A stretch of DNA of 64,000 nt from Platerodrilus igneus. Taxonomy: Eukaryota > Arthropoda > Insecta > Coleoptera > Lycidae. Both the position numbers and the translations under genes were made by a program. The notes beneath the pieces are model-generated. The model was not told the origin of the DNA. It saw only the letters and a program-made list of their open reading frames with translations, and did no database searches. The stretch lies in NCBI GenBank assembly GCA_036346225.1, contig JARFIW010001454.1:62001-126000 (forward strand). Direction: 5' to 3'. Shown one piece after another: positions 21,176 through 31,984 of the stretch. The stretch's first letter is position 1, and each line of letters opens with the position of its first letter.

Positions 21176-21549
21176 ACATGCAACTACGCAACAGTGTGTG
21201 GGAGAATAAGGATTTCCTCCAATACCTACAAGGAGAAGTCGATCAAGCTAACAACATACGTATCCATGATATAGTGAGAAAGCTGCGATTAAAAGATTGT
21301 CACAAGCTGCAAGAATTACACGAAGGAATGGATCTGGTTGTCGGTGAAATCAAAGAGTTTAAATATAAAGGCAAACATCGGCACACTTTACAATTTGAAA
21401 ACCTAGACGGTCTCTATGTATCAAACTATTGGCTAGAAAAGGAGATAGAGGACTTTGGTGTCGATCTAAATTTTAAGCTGCGAATAAAATTAGATAAAAT
21501 TAAAACCATTCCATACAAACATAAAGAAAGGACTGTCTTCTGTGTATAA
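21169..21549 (+). CDS. unknown small protein, right arm only
   Basis: 126 residues, overlapping the previous ORF by 7 bases. Residues 50-90 (MDLVVGEIKEFKYKGKHRHT ... LQFENLDGLYVSNYW) have the alternating pattern of a small beta-barrel and faintly resemble single-stranded-DNA-binding OB folds of large DNA elements; low confidence. It is absent from the left arm, where the deletion removed it. Its first 90 bases have a decayed duplicate at 22650-22719. Confidence 0.5.
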   Translation: MVNMQLRNSVWENKDFLQYLQGEVDQANNIRIHDIVRKLRLKDCHKLQELHEGMDLVVGEIKEFKYKGKHRHTLQFENLDGLYVSNYWLEKEIEDFGVDLNFKLRIKLDKIKTIPYKHKERTVFCV

Positions 21550-21705
21550 CTTTGTATTAAAATTAAGTTTAAATGGCTCCATGCTTGGCATTAAATATTT
21601 TTAATTTTTGTTATGTATGTCAGAATAAACATCTTAAAATAGTATTACATTGCTCTTTGTTTACAAAAGACTGTGACTTTATCACGAAATAGCAGTCGCA
21701 CAGAA

Positions 21706-21830
21706 AGGGGTGCGCATGGGCAGTGCGCATGGGCGGAGGTGCACACGCTCAGGGGTGCGCATGAGCAGTGCGCATAGGTAGGAGTGCGCGCGCAGGGGTC
21801 CGCATGGGCAGAAGTGCACACGGGTTGGGA
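21706..21830 (+). repeat. GC-rich tandem repeat, right arm
   Basis: Several imperfect copies of GTGCGCATGGGCAG. The left-arm counterpart (16185-16265) is shorter, so copy number differs between arms. Confidence 0.6.
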
Positions 21831-22106
21831 TGTGTTTGGGCGTACACGAGGGATGCAGAAGTTAACAGTCACCAAGCATCCAATTCTTTATTTGGATGGT
21901 ATCGAGTATTTGCCTGCGTATGTATCCGGAGTAAAAAATACGATTTGTACACGCAGATAATTAATAAAATTAGTTTATCGAAGAAAGATGATAAGCGTAA
22001 CGTCATCCTGGAAGCACATCAACATACGCATGGGAGGCATAAAGATATAAGATTGTTGTACAGATTTTGTAAATCTATTGTATATATTAGTTTTCAAATT
22101 CCATAA
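21768..22106 (+). CDS. small ORF, unknown, right arm
   Basis: 112 residues. Mirror of 15957-16244. GC-rich repetitive 5' half (tandem GTGCGCATGGGCAG-like units, 21706-21830), then a conserved-looking SLFGWYRVFACVCI / KKDDKRNVILEAHQHTHGRH half. No function recognised. Confidence 0.3.
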   Translation: MRIGRSARAGVRMGRSAHGLGCVWAYTRDAEVNSHQASNSLFGWYRVFACVCIRSKKYDLYTQIINKISLSKKDDKRNVILEAHQHTHGRHKDIRLLYRFCKSIVYISFQIP

Positions 22107-22439
22107 TTTTTAAGTTCTTCTCCGACCTTCCAAATCCTTCCTGTTTCTATCTCGGTTGACAGAGTATACGTGTTATCTCCACGTTGTGTTCGCGGAACAC
22201 AGCGGTTTTAGATTTCTCGGGAGATGGTTGGCTAAGGCATATGTCTTGCGTAGCAAAAAAAGGTTCTAAAGATGGAGTTAATAAAGATGAGCAAAAATTA
22301 GTGATTTGGGTCTTTAAAAGGTATAACTTTGTATGGGGTGGTCCTATTTAAAATCTATTTACAGATTTGGGGTCCCTAGAAAAATTTAATATTAGTTGAT
22401 ACCAAAAAAGATATATTTATCTTAAAAGAGTGACTAGAC

Positions 22440-22621
22440 CGCGTATAATAAATACAATATAACACTTGTCGACAAAAAAAGTTGAAGAGAAATTTAAAGA
22501 CGAATTTAATGGGGGTCCAGTATTAGAATTTGTTGGTAGTAAGGCTATGTCCTACTGTATTGTAGGCAAGAAAGACGCGATTAAAAAGATTAAAGGGGTC
22601 TCACGAAGTGTAGTTATGTAA
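22440..22621 (+). pseudogene. polB: family B DNA polymerase, C-terminal fragment, right arm
   Basis: Mirror of 15392-15584. An extra A in the run at about 22470 shifts the frame, after which KFKDEFNGGPVLEFVGSKAM and KKIKGVSRSVV are read. Directly after the stop is a decayed duplicate of 21128-21222 (to about 22719). Confidence 0.55.
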
Positions 22622-22867
22622 AACCGAGGGTCCTACGACCTATAACGAGCATATATTCCCAAAAGGGGTGGGCATGCAACAACGCAACAGTGCGTGGGAG
22701 AATAAGAACTCTTTCCAATAAAAAATTAAAGTTTTTATGTACGTAGCACCAGTCATTGGGGAATGGTAGAAGTGTTAAACCTAAAAAGGCGATTAGTAAT
22801 TGTGGTTTAGAAAAATAGTAGTTTTCTTGGACTAAATAAAATAGCTTAGAGTGATTAATGTATATGG

Positions 22868-23743
22868 TTGCATATTCTCGTACACATCCACAAACATCTG
22901 CTTGCGTCCGCATACGGGAATGGCAATACCAGTAGTTTTTGTTTAACAAATAATAGGAAAGATACGTTAGGTGTTAGTGTGGAAGCCCATCGGATCGTTG
23001 TATTCAAAAAGAACGGTGCGGCGGAATGTATGGTGGTTCCCGTTAGAATAATCGAAAGTGGTTAATCGATCGTATTAGATGTTTAAATATGCGAAAGTGT
23101 AAAAGCCTACAGAAGCAAAATTTAATTATCAGACGAAAAAGTGCGCGATGTGCTATAGAAAGTATAAAATGGTGCTTTGCATCGGTCCTAACAGTAAAAA
23201 CGAGAGTGACTTTTTCTAGCAACTACAAGAATAGCAGTAGCGCGGCGAAGGGGTATGCATGTATTATACAGCGCACTGCTACTATAAAATATGTTAGTTT
23301 ACGGGAAGCTCGAACGTGAACAAATTAAATTTTAATCTATAATTAACCACGGTCGTAAAAATGGGAAATTAATGGTTAATTTTAATACCGCTAAGCATAT
23401 ACTTTCGCTTGGTGATTCATTTAGAAAATATTCAAGCCTTCCATTTCCTAAAATATGACGTAGAAGTTATTTAAAATTAAATTGCTTTATTAGTAAGTAT
23501 TCTGTAAACAACAAGTTTGGTATTCCCTTTGTAAAGGTTTAAAGTGTTTTTATTAAGTTTTTGTTTATAGTAGCACTGCGTCTTCTACAGCACGACTTGC
23601 ACACAATTTGTGTGCGTGTGCTACCACCCTTTTGGATTTTTAATATGCACGCGATCCGTATAACATGGAAGGCGTTTCCGATGTCTCTACTAACGGCATT
23701 CGCACCATCGACGATGCGAACCAGGTGCATGCATTGGCGGTAA
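22868..23743 (+). other. right-arm region with small mirrored ORFs of unknown nature
   Basis: Counterpart of 14266-15141. Plus-strand ORFs 22868-23065 and 23089-23319 are the best preserved; both lack recognisable domains. Confidence 0.35.
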
Positions 23744-23954
23744 ATGTACTAGACGAGCAGTAAGGATTGGCAAAGGATGACGTCATTTAGTTTCCCGCTG
23801 AATCCTCAACATCGTTCGGTTGTCTTTGAAACCTTCGGTTTGCATTCTATAGGGTACATAAAGCAGGTACGCAAGAGTAAACTCTTTAGTTATAAGTTAG
23901 TTTGCTTACAAGTTTAACCAAAGTCTTATAGTGCGGATTTTGTTCTGTACTAAA

Positions 23955-24737
23955 ATGGTACCTGCAAACGTTTTTAAATGTGACTCTTGCGGTGCCTCCT
24001 ATACCTGAAAAAATGCTCTCAAACGGCACCAGAACAAATGTCGTGGTGTAGCATCGTCCACGGTTAAGCTTATACATCCGTCCGCAGCAAAGTACTTAAA
24101 CTGTGGGTCTTGCGGTATCGCTTTTACGAGAATGGACAACTTACAGCGACACAAGGAAAAACAGCACGGCATGTCATTAAGCCGTAATCGTTCAACTCCG
24201 CCAGCTGTTAAAGGGCCTTGTACGAAGCAGTCACGGATTCTGTGTAAAATGTGCGACATGGAAGTGTTAAAGTCTGCATACCCTGGTCATCTACGGAACA
24301 ACAAACATAAAAATGCATCAGCTACCGCTACTAGCGACGATGGTGTAGAATTGGTTAGCACTGCGTTTAACAACCGTATGGCTAGCTATCGCATAAAGAA
24401 AACCAGTGTCGACGATGGAGTGTCCGAGTTTCTTCGGAAGCAGAAAGAGCGATTTATTCGATTAATTAATTAAAAAAAAATACAACATACAGCAATAAAA
24501 GTCTATTGCGAACTCTACGGTGTTTACACCAAAATGGGGGAAGAGACTTCCGATGTGAAATCCTTTAACACAAAAAATATGGTTATAACGTCTTCTAGTA
24601 ATCTGGAAAATATGTACGAGGTCTTAAGCGAAACCATAAGAACAAAATCAGAGGAATTTGAAACATGTGGGCCCGGTTGGTCTTTGGAAAAGGTGCTCTA
24701 TTTGGAAGTAAATATTAATAAGTATAAACCGATATAA
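23955..24737 (+). pseudogene. polB: family B DNA polymerase, zinc-finger N-terminus, right arm
   Basis: Mirror of 13267-14053. From the ATG at 23955: CDSCG...RHQNKC (with the shared in-frame TGA at about 24006), CGSCGIAFTR...HKEKQH, CKMCDMEVLK...HLRNNKH, then NNRMASYRI. After a frameshift near 24475 comes the 67-residue open piece 24534-24737 with SFNTKN and GPGWSLEKVLYLEVNINKY. The protein stops there and terminal repeats begin. In related elements this stretch leads straight into the exonuclease domain, as seen in the second copy at 55870-57082. Confidence 0.7.
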
Positions 24738-26360
24738 GGAGTTCTAGGTTAAGAATAAAAATTGTGAATATGTATTTAGAAATGTGGTTTACAAAATTTA
24801 AACTGTATTAGTAAAAATTGTCTGTAATAAAAGGTTTTTAAGAATGGTTTTTAGATTTTTTTAGGTATGAGCGGCAGGAAAGTTATAATTTAGAAGGCGT
24901 GTGTAAAACGGTAAGGGGTGATCCTATTGCAAATCTGTTTGCAGATTCGAATTCGGCATAAAATTCTAGACTAGCAAGATGTGTCACATGGCTAAAAAAA
25001 TTTATGCGGACGGTTAAAAATCGCTACCGATAAAAAAAAATCTTAAAGTGAGGGTAGCTCTCTGGGGGATGATTCTATCTGAAAAATTCCTAGAGATTCG
25101 CGAGTTATGTATCCCCCAATTACATATATATATATTGATATATTGAATCGAATAGGAATTATTAGAAATTATTAAGTAAAAGTATAAGTTCAATGCAACA
25201 TTGTAACACAAGGATAACCCAGAGAGGTTATCGACAGTTCATGTGAACGGACATGCAACTTTGCATCCGTGAGGGCAGTGATACTGCAGGTGGCAGGTCA
25301 CAGGCGGTCAACAGACCGCAATTACTTAGAATTAAGTTGTTACATTGTAATAAAGTGTACAATTAAAGAGAAACGCAGACATGAGATCTGCAAGTTCTCA
25401 CAGCCGTGTGAGGGGCAGGTTATTATAAAAGTCTTCAAACTCCATACTTCGTTGTTTGAGCTACTCACCAGTACAATTAATTATTTTTTTATTAAAGTTA
25501 TTATGAACCAGCTATTCCAAATTTCTTGTAATTTCTGTTTAACTTATTAAATAAAAAATTGTTAAAGTGTCGACGTTTTTTTTAAAAAACCAGCTCCAAA
25601 GGCCCGAACTTTAACTCGCGTAGCTGAGAAAAATCTAATATTAATTGATACCAAACAATATAGATTTATCTCGTGGATGGAAATGTGGAGAAAGATTTAT
25701 CTCGCAGAGAGCATATGTGTAACTTTGTAAGGGGTGGTTGGATTTTAAATCTGTTTGCAGATTCGGGTAGCTGAGAAAATTCTAGACTAGTTTAATGTAT
25801 CGCATGGCTAAAAAAATTTATAAGGACAGTTAGAAATCGGTACCAGCAAAAAATCTTAAAATTGGGGTAGTTCCCTGTGGGATGATGATATCTAAGAAAT
25901 TTTTAGAGATTTGGGTAGCTGAGAAAATTCTAATATTAATTGATACCAAACAAGGTACATTTATCTTGTGGGTGGAAATGCGGACAAAGATTTATCTCGC
26001 GGGTGGAAAGAATGAGGGTGTGACGTAATCAAAATGGTTGTGGGGTGTCCGAGCAAGACGGAGAGCAAGGTGGGAGTCACATCTCCACATTTGCTCCTTA
26101 TGGGGTTTACATATGATCGAAGAAAACTATTTGGTCTAGATGAGTGAGGAAAATGAGGAGGGAAATGAAGAGATTTCTTCATTTCCTCCTTATGGGGATT
26201 TACATGTAAATTTGGGAGCAAATGTGGATGCTGGAGCAAAATTGGGTCCAGAACGTCACTCCTCCACATTTGCTCTTTATGGGAATTTACATGTAAATTT
26301 GGGAGCAAATGTGGGTTTTGGGAGCAAATGTGGCGGCAGAAAGCCTGTATTCCACCTACT
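24738..26360 (-). repeat. terminal region of the right palindrome arm
   Basis: Mirror of 12191-13262: two 285-base units, then the CATTTGCTC / AATTTACATGTAAATT modules, then the CCTACT end. Interrupted by the solo LTR at 25103-25616. Confidence 0.75.
25103..25616 (+). mobile_element. solo LTR, errantivirus-like ends
   Basis: Starts AGTTATG and ends TTTAACT, flanked by the 4-bp duplication CGCG (25099-25102 and 25617-25620). The left arm has the uninterrupted target. AGTTA...TAACT ends and a 4-bp alternating duplication are typical of the gypsy/17.6 group of insect LTR elements. An AATAAA-type signal lies near 25350. No internal coding sequence. Confidence 0.7.
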
Positions 26361-26366
26361 TTCATA
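26361..26366. repeat. Polinton-like element target site duplication, right
   Basis: TTCATA, matching 12185-12190. Confidence 0.8.
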
Positions 26367-27978
26367 TTTAGTTCTGAATTTATTTTTAGTAAGATTTACA
26401 AAGAGCTTTCCAGTATCGACTCCCAATCGGGATGATTATTACCTACCAAACAGCGATCCGGCTTTATGGCCTGAGATAGTCAACGATAATTTAATCGATA
26501 GTTACCTAGGAAAAGGAGCCTAGTATTTTCAAAATTGTAAATCTGTTAAACAATATAAGGTTTCAATAAGATCATATAAATCACAAAATAGAAAGTTTTC
26601 CGATACAACATTGTACAAAACTCTCGTGATTGGAGAAACTGTTAGACGCCAGGGATTGTTATATTCTTCTAGCAATGGCAACATTTTCTGTTTTGCTTGC
26701 AAACTTTTCAATCGAAAAAAAAGCGTTCCATTTAACCGTGGATTTTCGGATTGGAAAAAGGCATTGAAAAAATCGCATCACACGAAAACAGCACTAATCA
26801 TAGAAAGGAGTAATTTCAAAAGTAGAGTAGATACAAATATTTGTGAAGCATTTGCAAAAGAAAATGCTTATTGGATAGAAGCACTTAAAAGAATTGTTGT
26901 GATTAAATTTTTAGCGGAAAGAGGTTTGCCATTTCGCGGCGATAACGAGATTTTTGGGTCCTAATCAAACGGTCTTTATATGGGAATATTGGAAGTAGTC
27001 GCAACATTCGATCCTTTTCTAAAGAACCATATTAATAATTTAGGCAATAAAAGAAAGGGCAATGTTTCCCACGTGTCCAAAACCGTATGTGAGGAGTTTA
27101 TTGAATAAATGTCCGCAAGAATTCGTAGAAAAATTATAAAAGATATTAAACTGGCGAAGTATTATTTGCTAATAGTAGACTCAACTCCAGATCTGTCGCA
27201 CGTGGATCAATTATCAATTGTTATTCGCTACTGTTCAACTGAAGGAGGCGTATAAGTGCATAAAAGATTTTATGTTTTGTACCTATTTTTTCTCATGCAA
27301 GAAAACCTTTAGCCGAAGTGGTGATCAATTTTCTTACTGAAAATGAACTTACTTTAAAATATTGTCGAGGACAGTCATACGACAACGCAAGTAACGTGGC
27401 CGGATATAAGGATCTACAGACTTACATTTGCGAAATAGTAGATGTTGCTTTTTATCCCATGGTTTACGTATTCACTTAATTTAGTTGGAGAATGTGCTGT
27501 TGGCGTAAGCCTTGAAACCACAAAAATTTTTCTTTTTTTGAAAAAACTGTATGCATTTTTTGGAGCCTCCACATACCGGTGGCATTTACTACAACAGCAT
27601 ATACAAAAAAACTATGCGGTAAGTCGCTTAGTAGCACTTTTTGGATCTGTAAGGAAGATGGGGCAAAAGCTTTAAATACAAGTTATTCTCAAATATATGA
27701 TTGTGTAGAAAAGATATCAAAGGATCCTTTAGAAAAAATTAAACAAAATTAGAAGCGCTGGGTCTGTCTAAACAAATGATACAAATACAAAATCTTGTTA
27801 TGACTACATTTTGGAATAAAATTCCAAGACATTTTGGTGAGGCTTCCAAAATACTTCAGAAACTAAGCCTTGATTTGTTATTTGGTGAGAATGTATTGAA
27901 AAGTCTCATAGCAATTACTTCTTCATACCAAGACCAATTTGATGTTTTTTAAGAGGCAAAAAATTTACTCGCACAGAA

Positions 27979-27983
<5 letters not shown>
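26367..27983 (+). pseudogene. hAT transposase, TTF zinc-finger and DUF4371 part
   Basis: In order: DPALWPEIVNDNLIDSYLGKG, an amber stop (about 26521), YFQNCKSVKQY, the TTF-type zinc finger with FCFACKLFN (open piece to 26964), then the DUF4371-like catalytic part KYYLLIVDSTPDLSHVDQLS and YDNASNVAG in several frames to about 27970. hAT transposases cut and paste DNA; TTF/DUF4371 forms are common in animals. At least eight stops or shifts are present. The sequence breaks at a (TA)n tract where the large cluster is inserted. Confidence 0.8.

Positions 27984-28012
<29 letters not shown>
27984..28012. repeat. (TA)n tract at left edge of inserted cluster
   Basis: Simple dinucleotide repeat between hAT coding sequence and the gypsy-2 LTR. 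Confidence 0.9.
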
Positions 28013-28016
<4 letters not shown>

Positions 28017-29932
28017 GTTTTAAAGGGTTAAAAGTAAATACAAACGAAGCAATTTCACCATGTATAAAGGAAACAACCAGAATTACGTGCGAAATTTATT
28101 CCAGTTAGTTCATTTTTAAGTAACAAGTAGTAACAAAATTTTACAAATAATGAATAAAATTTAGTTAAGTTCGTAAAGAAAAAAATGTTAGAAGCCAATG
28201 CCATTAATTTATTAATTTAATTGAGTTTAATTGAACGGTTATTTACGTATAATATGCATAAAAGCGTGACAAATCAATAATACCAAAGTGAAACGCGTTG
28301 CTAACAAACAAATATATCGGTGGGGTTGAAATACGCTGAAAATCCAACTCGTAGAAATGTTATTTAAAACGTTTGTTAAAACTAAACCCCTGCAGTTTTC
28401 TAAATGTCAAGTTCCAATTATTTTTATAGATAATAAACAAGTTTTAAAGAATATCGGGTAAACGGTCGAATGTGTTCGCAGTAAACACTAATGAGAGGTT
28501 ATTTAAAGCAGCGTTAGTATAGGCGGGATTTGTGAGACGTCAATGGATAGACTATTGGTGGATATTGTTAGTTGGACATCAGACAAACACGAGAATAGTG
28601 TAGATTAATTTTAAGAAAAGATCGCAACAATGCGCTGAATTTCGCAGATTTGGAAATCGGTTGAGATCAAAATTTTAAGAACGTGTTATTGTAAATAAAG
28701 GACTTCGGGTCGGCCAGAGGTGACATCGGAAATTGTATACCTTTTCAAAATAGAATAAAAGCCCTTAATATTTCGATCGCTTCAGACTACGTATGAAAGT
28801 TATCACGAGCTTGTAAGTATAATAAAATTATTTTAAATTATATTGCACGGTGTTAGCCTCATAATTTGTACGCGGGTTGTGCCGAGTTTAGATTTTATTG
28901 AGGTATTACCTATATTTTTACCAACTCGTGTAGTAACGTTATGTAACGAGGATTAAATTAAATAATTATGAAAGAAGTATAATTAGTTTGGATTTGGAAA
29001 TTGGATACACCGTGAAGGAAGCGCTAGCAGCTCAACTTAAATGGGGTTCTTCTACTAATAACTAGAAGCGGCCTGCAGAGCAGAAAGAAGTAAATACACG
29101 GCATCGTCAACGGAGCAGAAATCTTCTAGTAATTCCAGGTAACGCTTTGAAATTGTGTTGTTATAAACTATGAAACTATGAATATTGGGTGACGTATGAG
29201 AGTGAATTTTGAAGGTATTGTGCATTATTGTGGGTATTAAACATAATACGTATAACTAACTTTATTATGGTATTTAAATAGAAATCTGAATGTGTATATA
29301 AAGCTTATTAACGTTCCATCAGGAAGTTAAATTTTGTGAAGAGTACATGGGTTGTTTTTTTAATTTGTTGTATGAGTATGCAAAGTATAAGGGCATCATT
29401 ATTCGTTATTAACTGGGTTATCATGAGCTCACTATACTCCAGAGTTATGTAGATTCAAAATAAATTATAAAGAAGGAATGAGAAATAAGGTATTATTCAG
29501 GGCCCATTTACTCCGGGTACATTCTGTGTTTGATAATTTAAATTAAAATACAGGACATTGCAAAATAGGATTTATTGAGGTGTAACTTGATCACTGAAAT
29601 GTGGATAATATTGAATTTTATTTGTAAATAGTGATAAATAAAAGATTGTATGTTTGTTGTATTTTGTGGTTTTATTGGGAGTGTGCGTGAACGATAGAGA
29701 ATATGAAAGTGAATCTAGATATCCAAGAGGAGGTCCAACTGAGCTAGCCGGAAGCAGTTGAAGAAAGCAATTCAACCGAGGAAGAGAGGAAAACGGGTAA
29801 GAAATTATATTTTTTTGAATTATTTAATTTTTGAAAAATTTTCTATTATGTGCAATTTTCGAGTTTTGAAAATTTAAAAAATTTTCGAATATATTTTTGT
29901 TGGTGAGGTTTTTACGCGAGTTCCACGGCAAT
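28013..29932 (+). repeat. gypsy-2 5' LTR
   Basis: Starts AGTGGTTTTAAAGGG and ends CCACGGCAAT. Matches 41573-43595 throughout, apart from scattered substitutions and a 105-base block missing here (junction near 28508). The exact ends are uncertain by a few bases because both sides are TA-rich. Confidence 0.85.
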
Positions 29933-29934
29933 TT

Positions 29935-29955
29935 ATGGCGACCCAAAAGTGAGGC
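29935..29955 (+). promoter_or_regulatory. gypsy-2 primer binding site candidate
   Basis: TGGCGACCCAAAAGTGAGG lies a few bases after the 5' LTR. The TGG start complements a tRNA CCA end. The tRNA was not identified. Confidence 0.5.
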
Positions 29956-30084
29956 TCGAATTCCAAGTAGAATTTTAGTAATTTTACTCCAGGAAACTGG
30001 CGATCTGAGAGAGAGAGAGAGTTTCAGTTTTTTTTTTGTATAAATTTAAGAGTATTTTAGTGTGCGTGAGAGTGATTTGAATGT

Positions 30085-31358
30085 ATGCAGAGAAAGGAGT
30101 GGTTAAGGAGCCAAGGAGTGGAAATTGAAAGTGACGATAGTGCCTTGTGTGATAAAACTTCGAAAATGGAGGAAGCTGGAGGTAGTAGGGATCAGTCGAG
30201 GACGGAATCAGGAGATCAAGGAAACGAGATAATAATGAGGATGCTTGAAAAAATGAATGAGACGTTAAGCGGGGTTAGAGAGGACTCAAATAGAAAATTG
30301 GACCAATTAAGCCAGGAATTAGGGGATAAAATAGAAAAATCGACGAGAGAATTTTCTGAATTTAAAAATAGTTTGACGGTAAAAATGGGGGAAGTTGAAA
30401 ATAGGGTTGATAAAAATGAGTGTGATATTAGAGGTTTAAATCTGGGAATGGGACAATTAAGGACTGATGTAAGGATTTTCTGTGAGGACGAGATTAATGC
30501 AAAAATGACTAAGGTAACGGACTCGTGTAAGGATCAGTTAGGTCGGGTTGAGAGAGAAGTAACCGGGATTAAGCATAATGTAGCGACTTTAATGGGAGAT
30601 GGTCCAAGGTTTGTAACAGGTAATGTGTCTTTAGAGCAGCAAATGAAATTTTATGGGTTAGTAGAGTTAACCCGCAGATATTTATTAATAACGTTAGAGG
30701 TTTAATAAATAACGTATACGATGAACAGGCAAAGTTAAATGTTGTAAAAGCTTTACTAAAAGATCATGCTGAAGTTTGGTATAATTTAATAGGACAGGAA
30801 ATTGACACCTACACGGACTTTGAGGACAGATTTTTAAAGCATTATTGGAGTGACCACAGACAAGACCAGGTACGAGACGACTTAATCACGGGAAAATTTA
30901 AGGCAGAATTTTTAGGAAGTAGGGAGCAATATGCTATACGAAAGTATAGCATTGCGAAGCAACTGAACCCACCACTGACGGACCGACAGATTATAAAATA
31001 TTTGTCGCGACATTTCGAGGTTGAGGTAAGACAACACGTAGCACTACAAAACATAGTGGACAGGGAAATGTTTCTGGAGTACCTGCAGAGGTATGATGAT
31101 GTAAGCAGTGGACGACCTCGGGAACCTAGAGAACGACAGATAAACACGGTTAGATTCGACAGCAGACGGGACAATTACGCTAAACGGAAGAATAATTATC
31201 AATATCAGCGACAAAATTGGGAACCGCGACGGCCATATTATAGAAGCAACAGTGTAGGAAGGGGACCTGCACCGAGACCGGGACCTACAAGACAGAACAG
31301 TTCACCGGACATACGGGGGGACTTCAAATACAAACACGGAACGAGAGGAAACGTCTAG
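30085..31358 (+). pseudogene. gag: gypsy-2 Gag
   Basis: Piece 30085-30705 is a charged, likely coiled-coil N-terminus with repeated EKMNE / DKIEKS heptads. A frameshift near 30700 leads into a capsid-like domain (ALLKDHAEVWYNLIG, FEDRFLKHYWSD) and a C-terminal arginine, asparagine and tyrosine-rich tail to 31358. No CCHC knuckle is seen; the basic tail may do its job. One shift breaks the gene. Confidence 0.75.
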
Positions 31359-31451
31359 GACATACGCTGAAGTGACAGCTAGACCAGGACCGAGTAGGGA
31401 AAACAGATTTGGACAGGATTTTTAAAGCAGGACAAACCACTAGACATCACT

Positions 31452-31889
31452 GTGTACAAATATAAACATCCTAGGGAATTTTTGAAAATAGAAGAAGAAA
31501 TTGAGGCAGAAATAGTAGAAACATTTTGTTTGCCCATAATAGAAATTAAAATTTTTGAGAAAAATTTAGGAGCATTATTAGATTCAGGAGCTGAGGCGAG
31601 TTTGGTATCGGAGGAATTCGTCAATGAAATTAAAAATAAAGTGTGTGACAGGATAATGCCAATAAAAAGAAGTCACCTGGTTGCGCCGAATAAAAAACGA
31701 TTTGCTGTTGTAAATAGCGTAGTTATTTTGAAAGTAGAGTTAGGTTCAGTAAGCTGTGAACAAGAATTTATAATTGTACCTGGGTTAAAGTTTAAAGGGA
31801 TATTAGGGGTCGATTGCATGACGAAGTTAGGGGTTATAATAAATATGGAGAGGAAAATAGTTAGGATTGTGGATAGGATATTGCCCTGA
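31452..31889 (+). CDS. gypsy-2 aspartic protease region
   Basis: 145 residues. LLDSGAEASLVSEEF is the retropepsin D-S-G active site, and VPGLKFKGILGVDCMTKLGV is the usual flap-to-C-terminal region. It would mature Gag-Pol. It is separated from RT by a stop at 31889. Confidence 0.8.
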   Translation: MYKYKHPREFLKIEEEIEAEIVETFCLPIIEIKIFEKNLGALLDSGAEASLVSEEFVNEIKNKVCDRIMPIKRSHLVAPNKKRFAVVNSVVILKVELGSVSCEQEFIIVPGLKFKGILGVDCMTKLGVIINMERKIVRIVDRILP

Positions 31890-31984
31890 AAGACAAGTTA
31901 TGATGTCACAAAAGATGACATGGGGTTATGTATTAATAGTATAGAAGAAGATGATGAAGAAGTGAGAGAGATCGACACCATTAG

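Larger units (their letters stand above)
12191..26360. mobile_element. giant palindromic Polinton/Maverick-like element
   Basis: 14,170 bases. The ends are AGTAGG at the left and CCTACT at the right, with 6-bp TTCATA duplications, matching the AG-start and 6-bp signature of Polintons. The two halves are inverted copies of each other, centred at about 18702, with only 22 bases of unpaired centre. The same fragments occur in both arms: zinc-finger polymerase N-terminus, polymerase C-terminus, a large unknown gene and several small ORFs. No integrase, ATPase, protease or capsid gene was recognised. The arms differ by a roughly 600-base deletion in the left arm, a solo LTR in the right arm, and point changes. 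Classification is from the ends plus the polymerase fragments. Confidence 0.8.
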
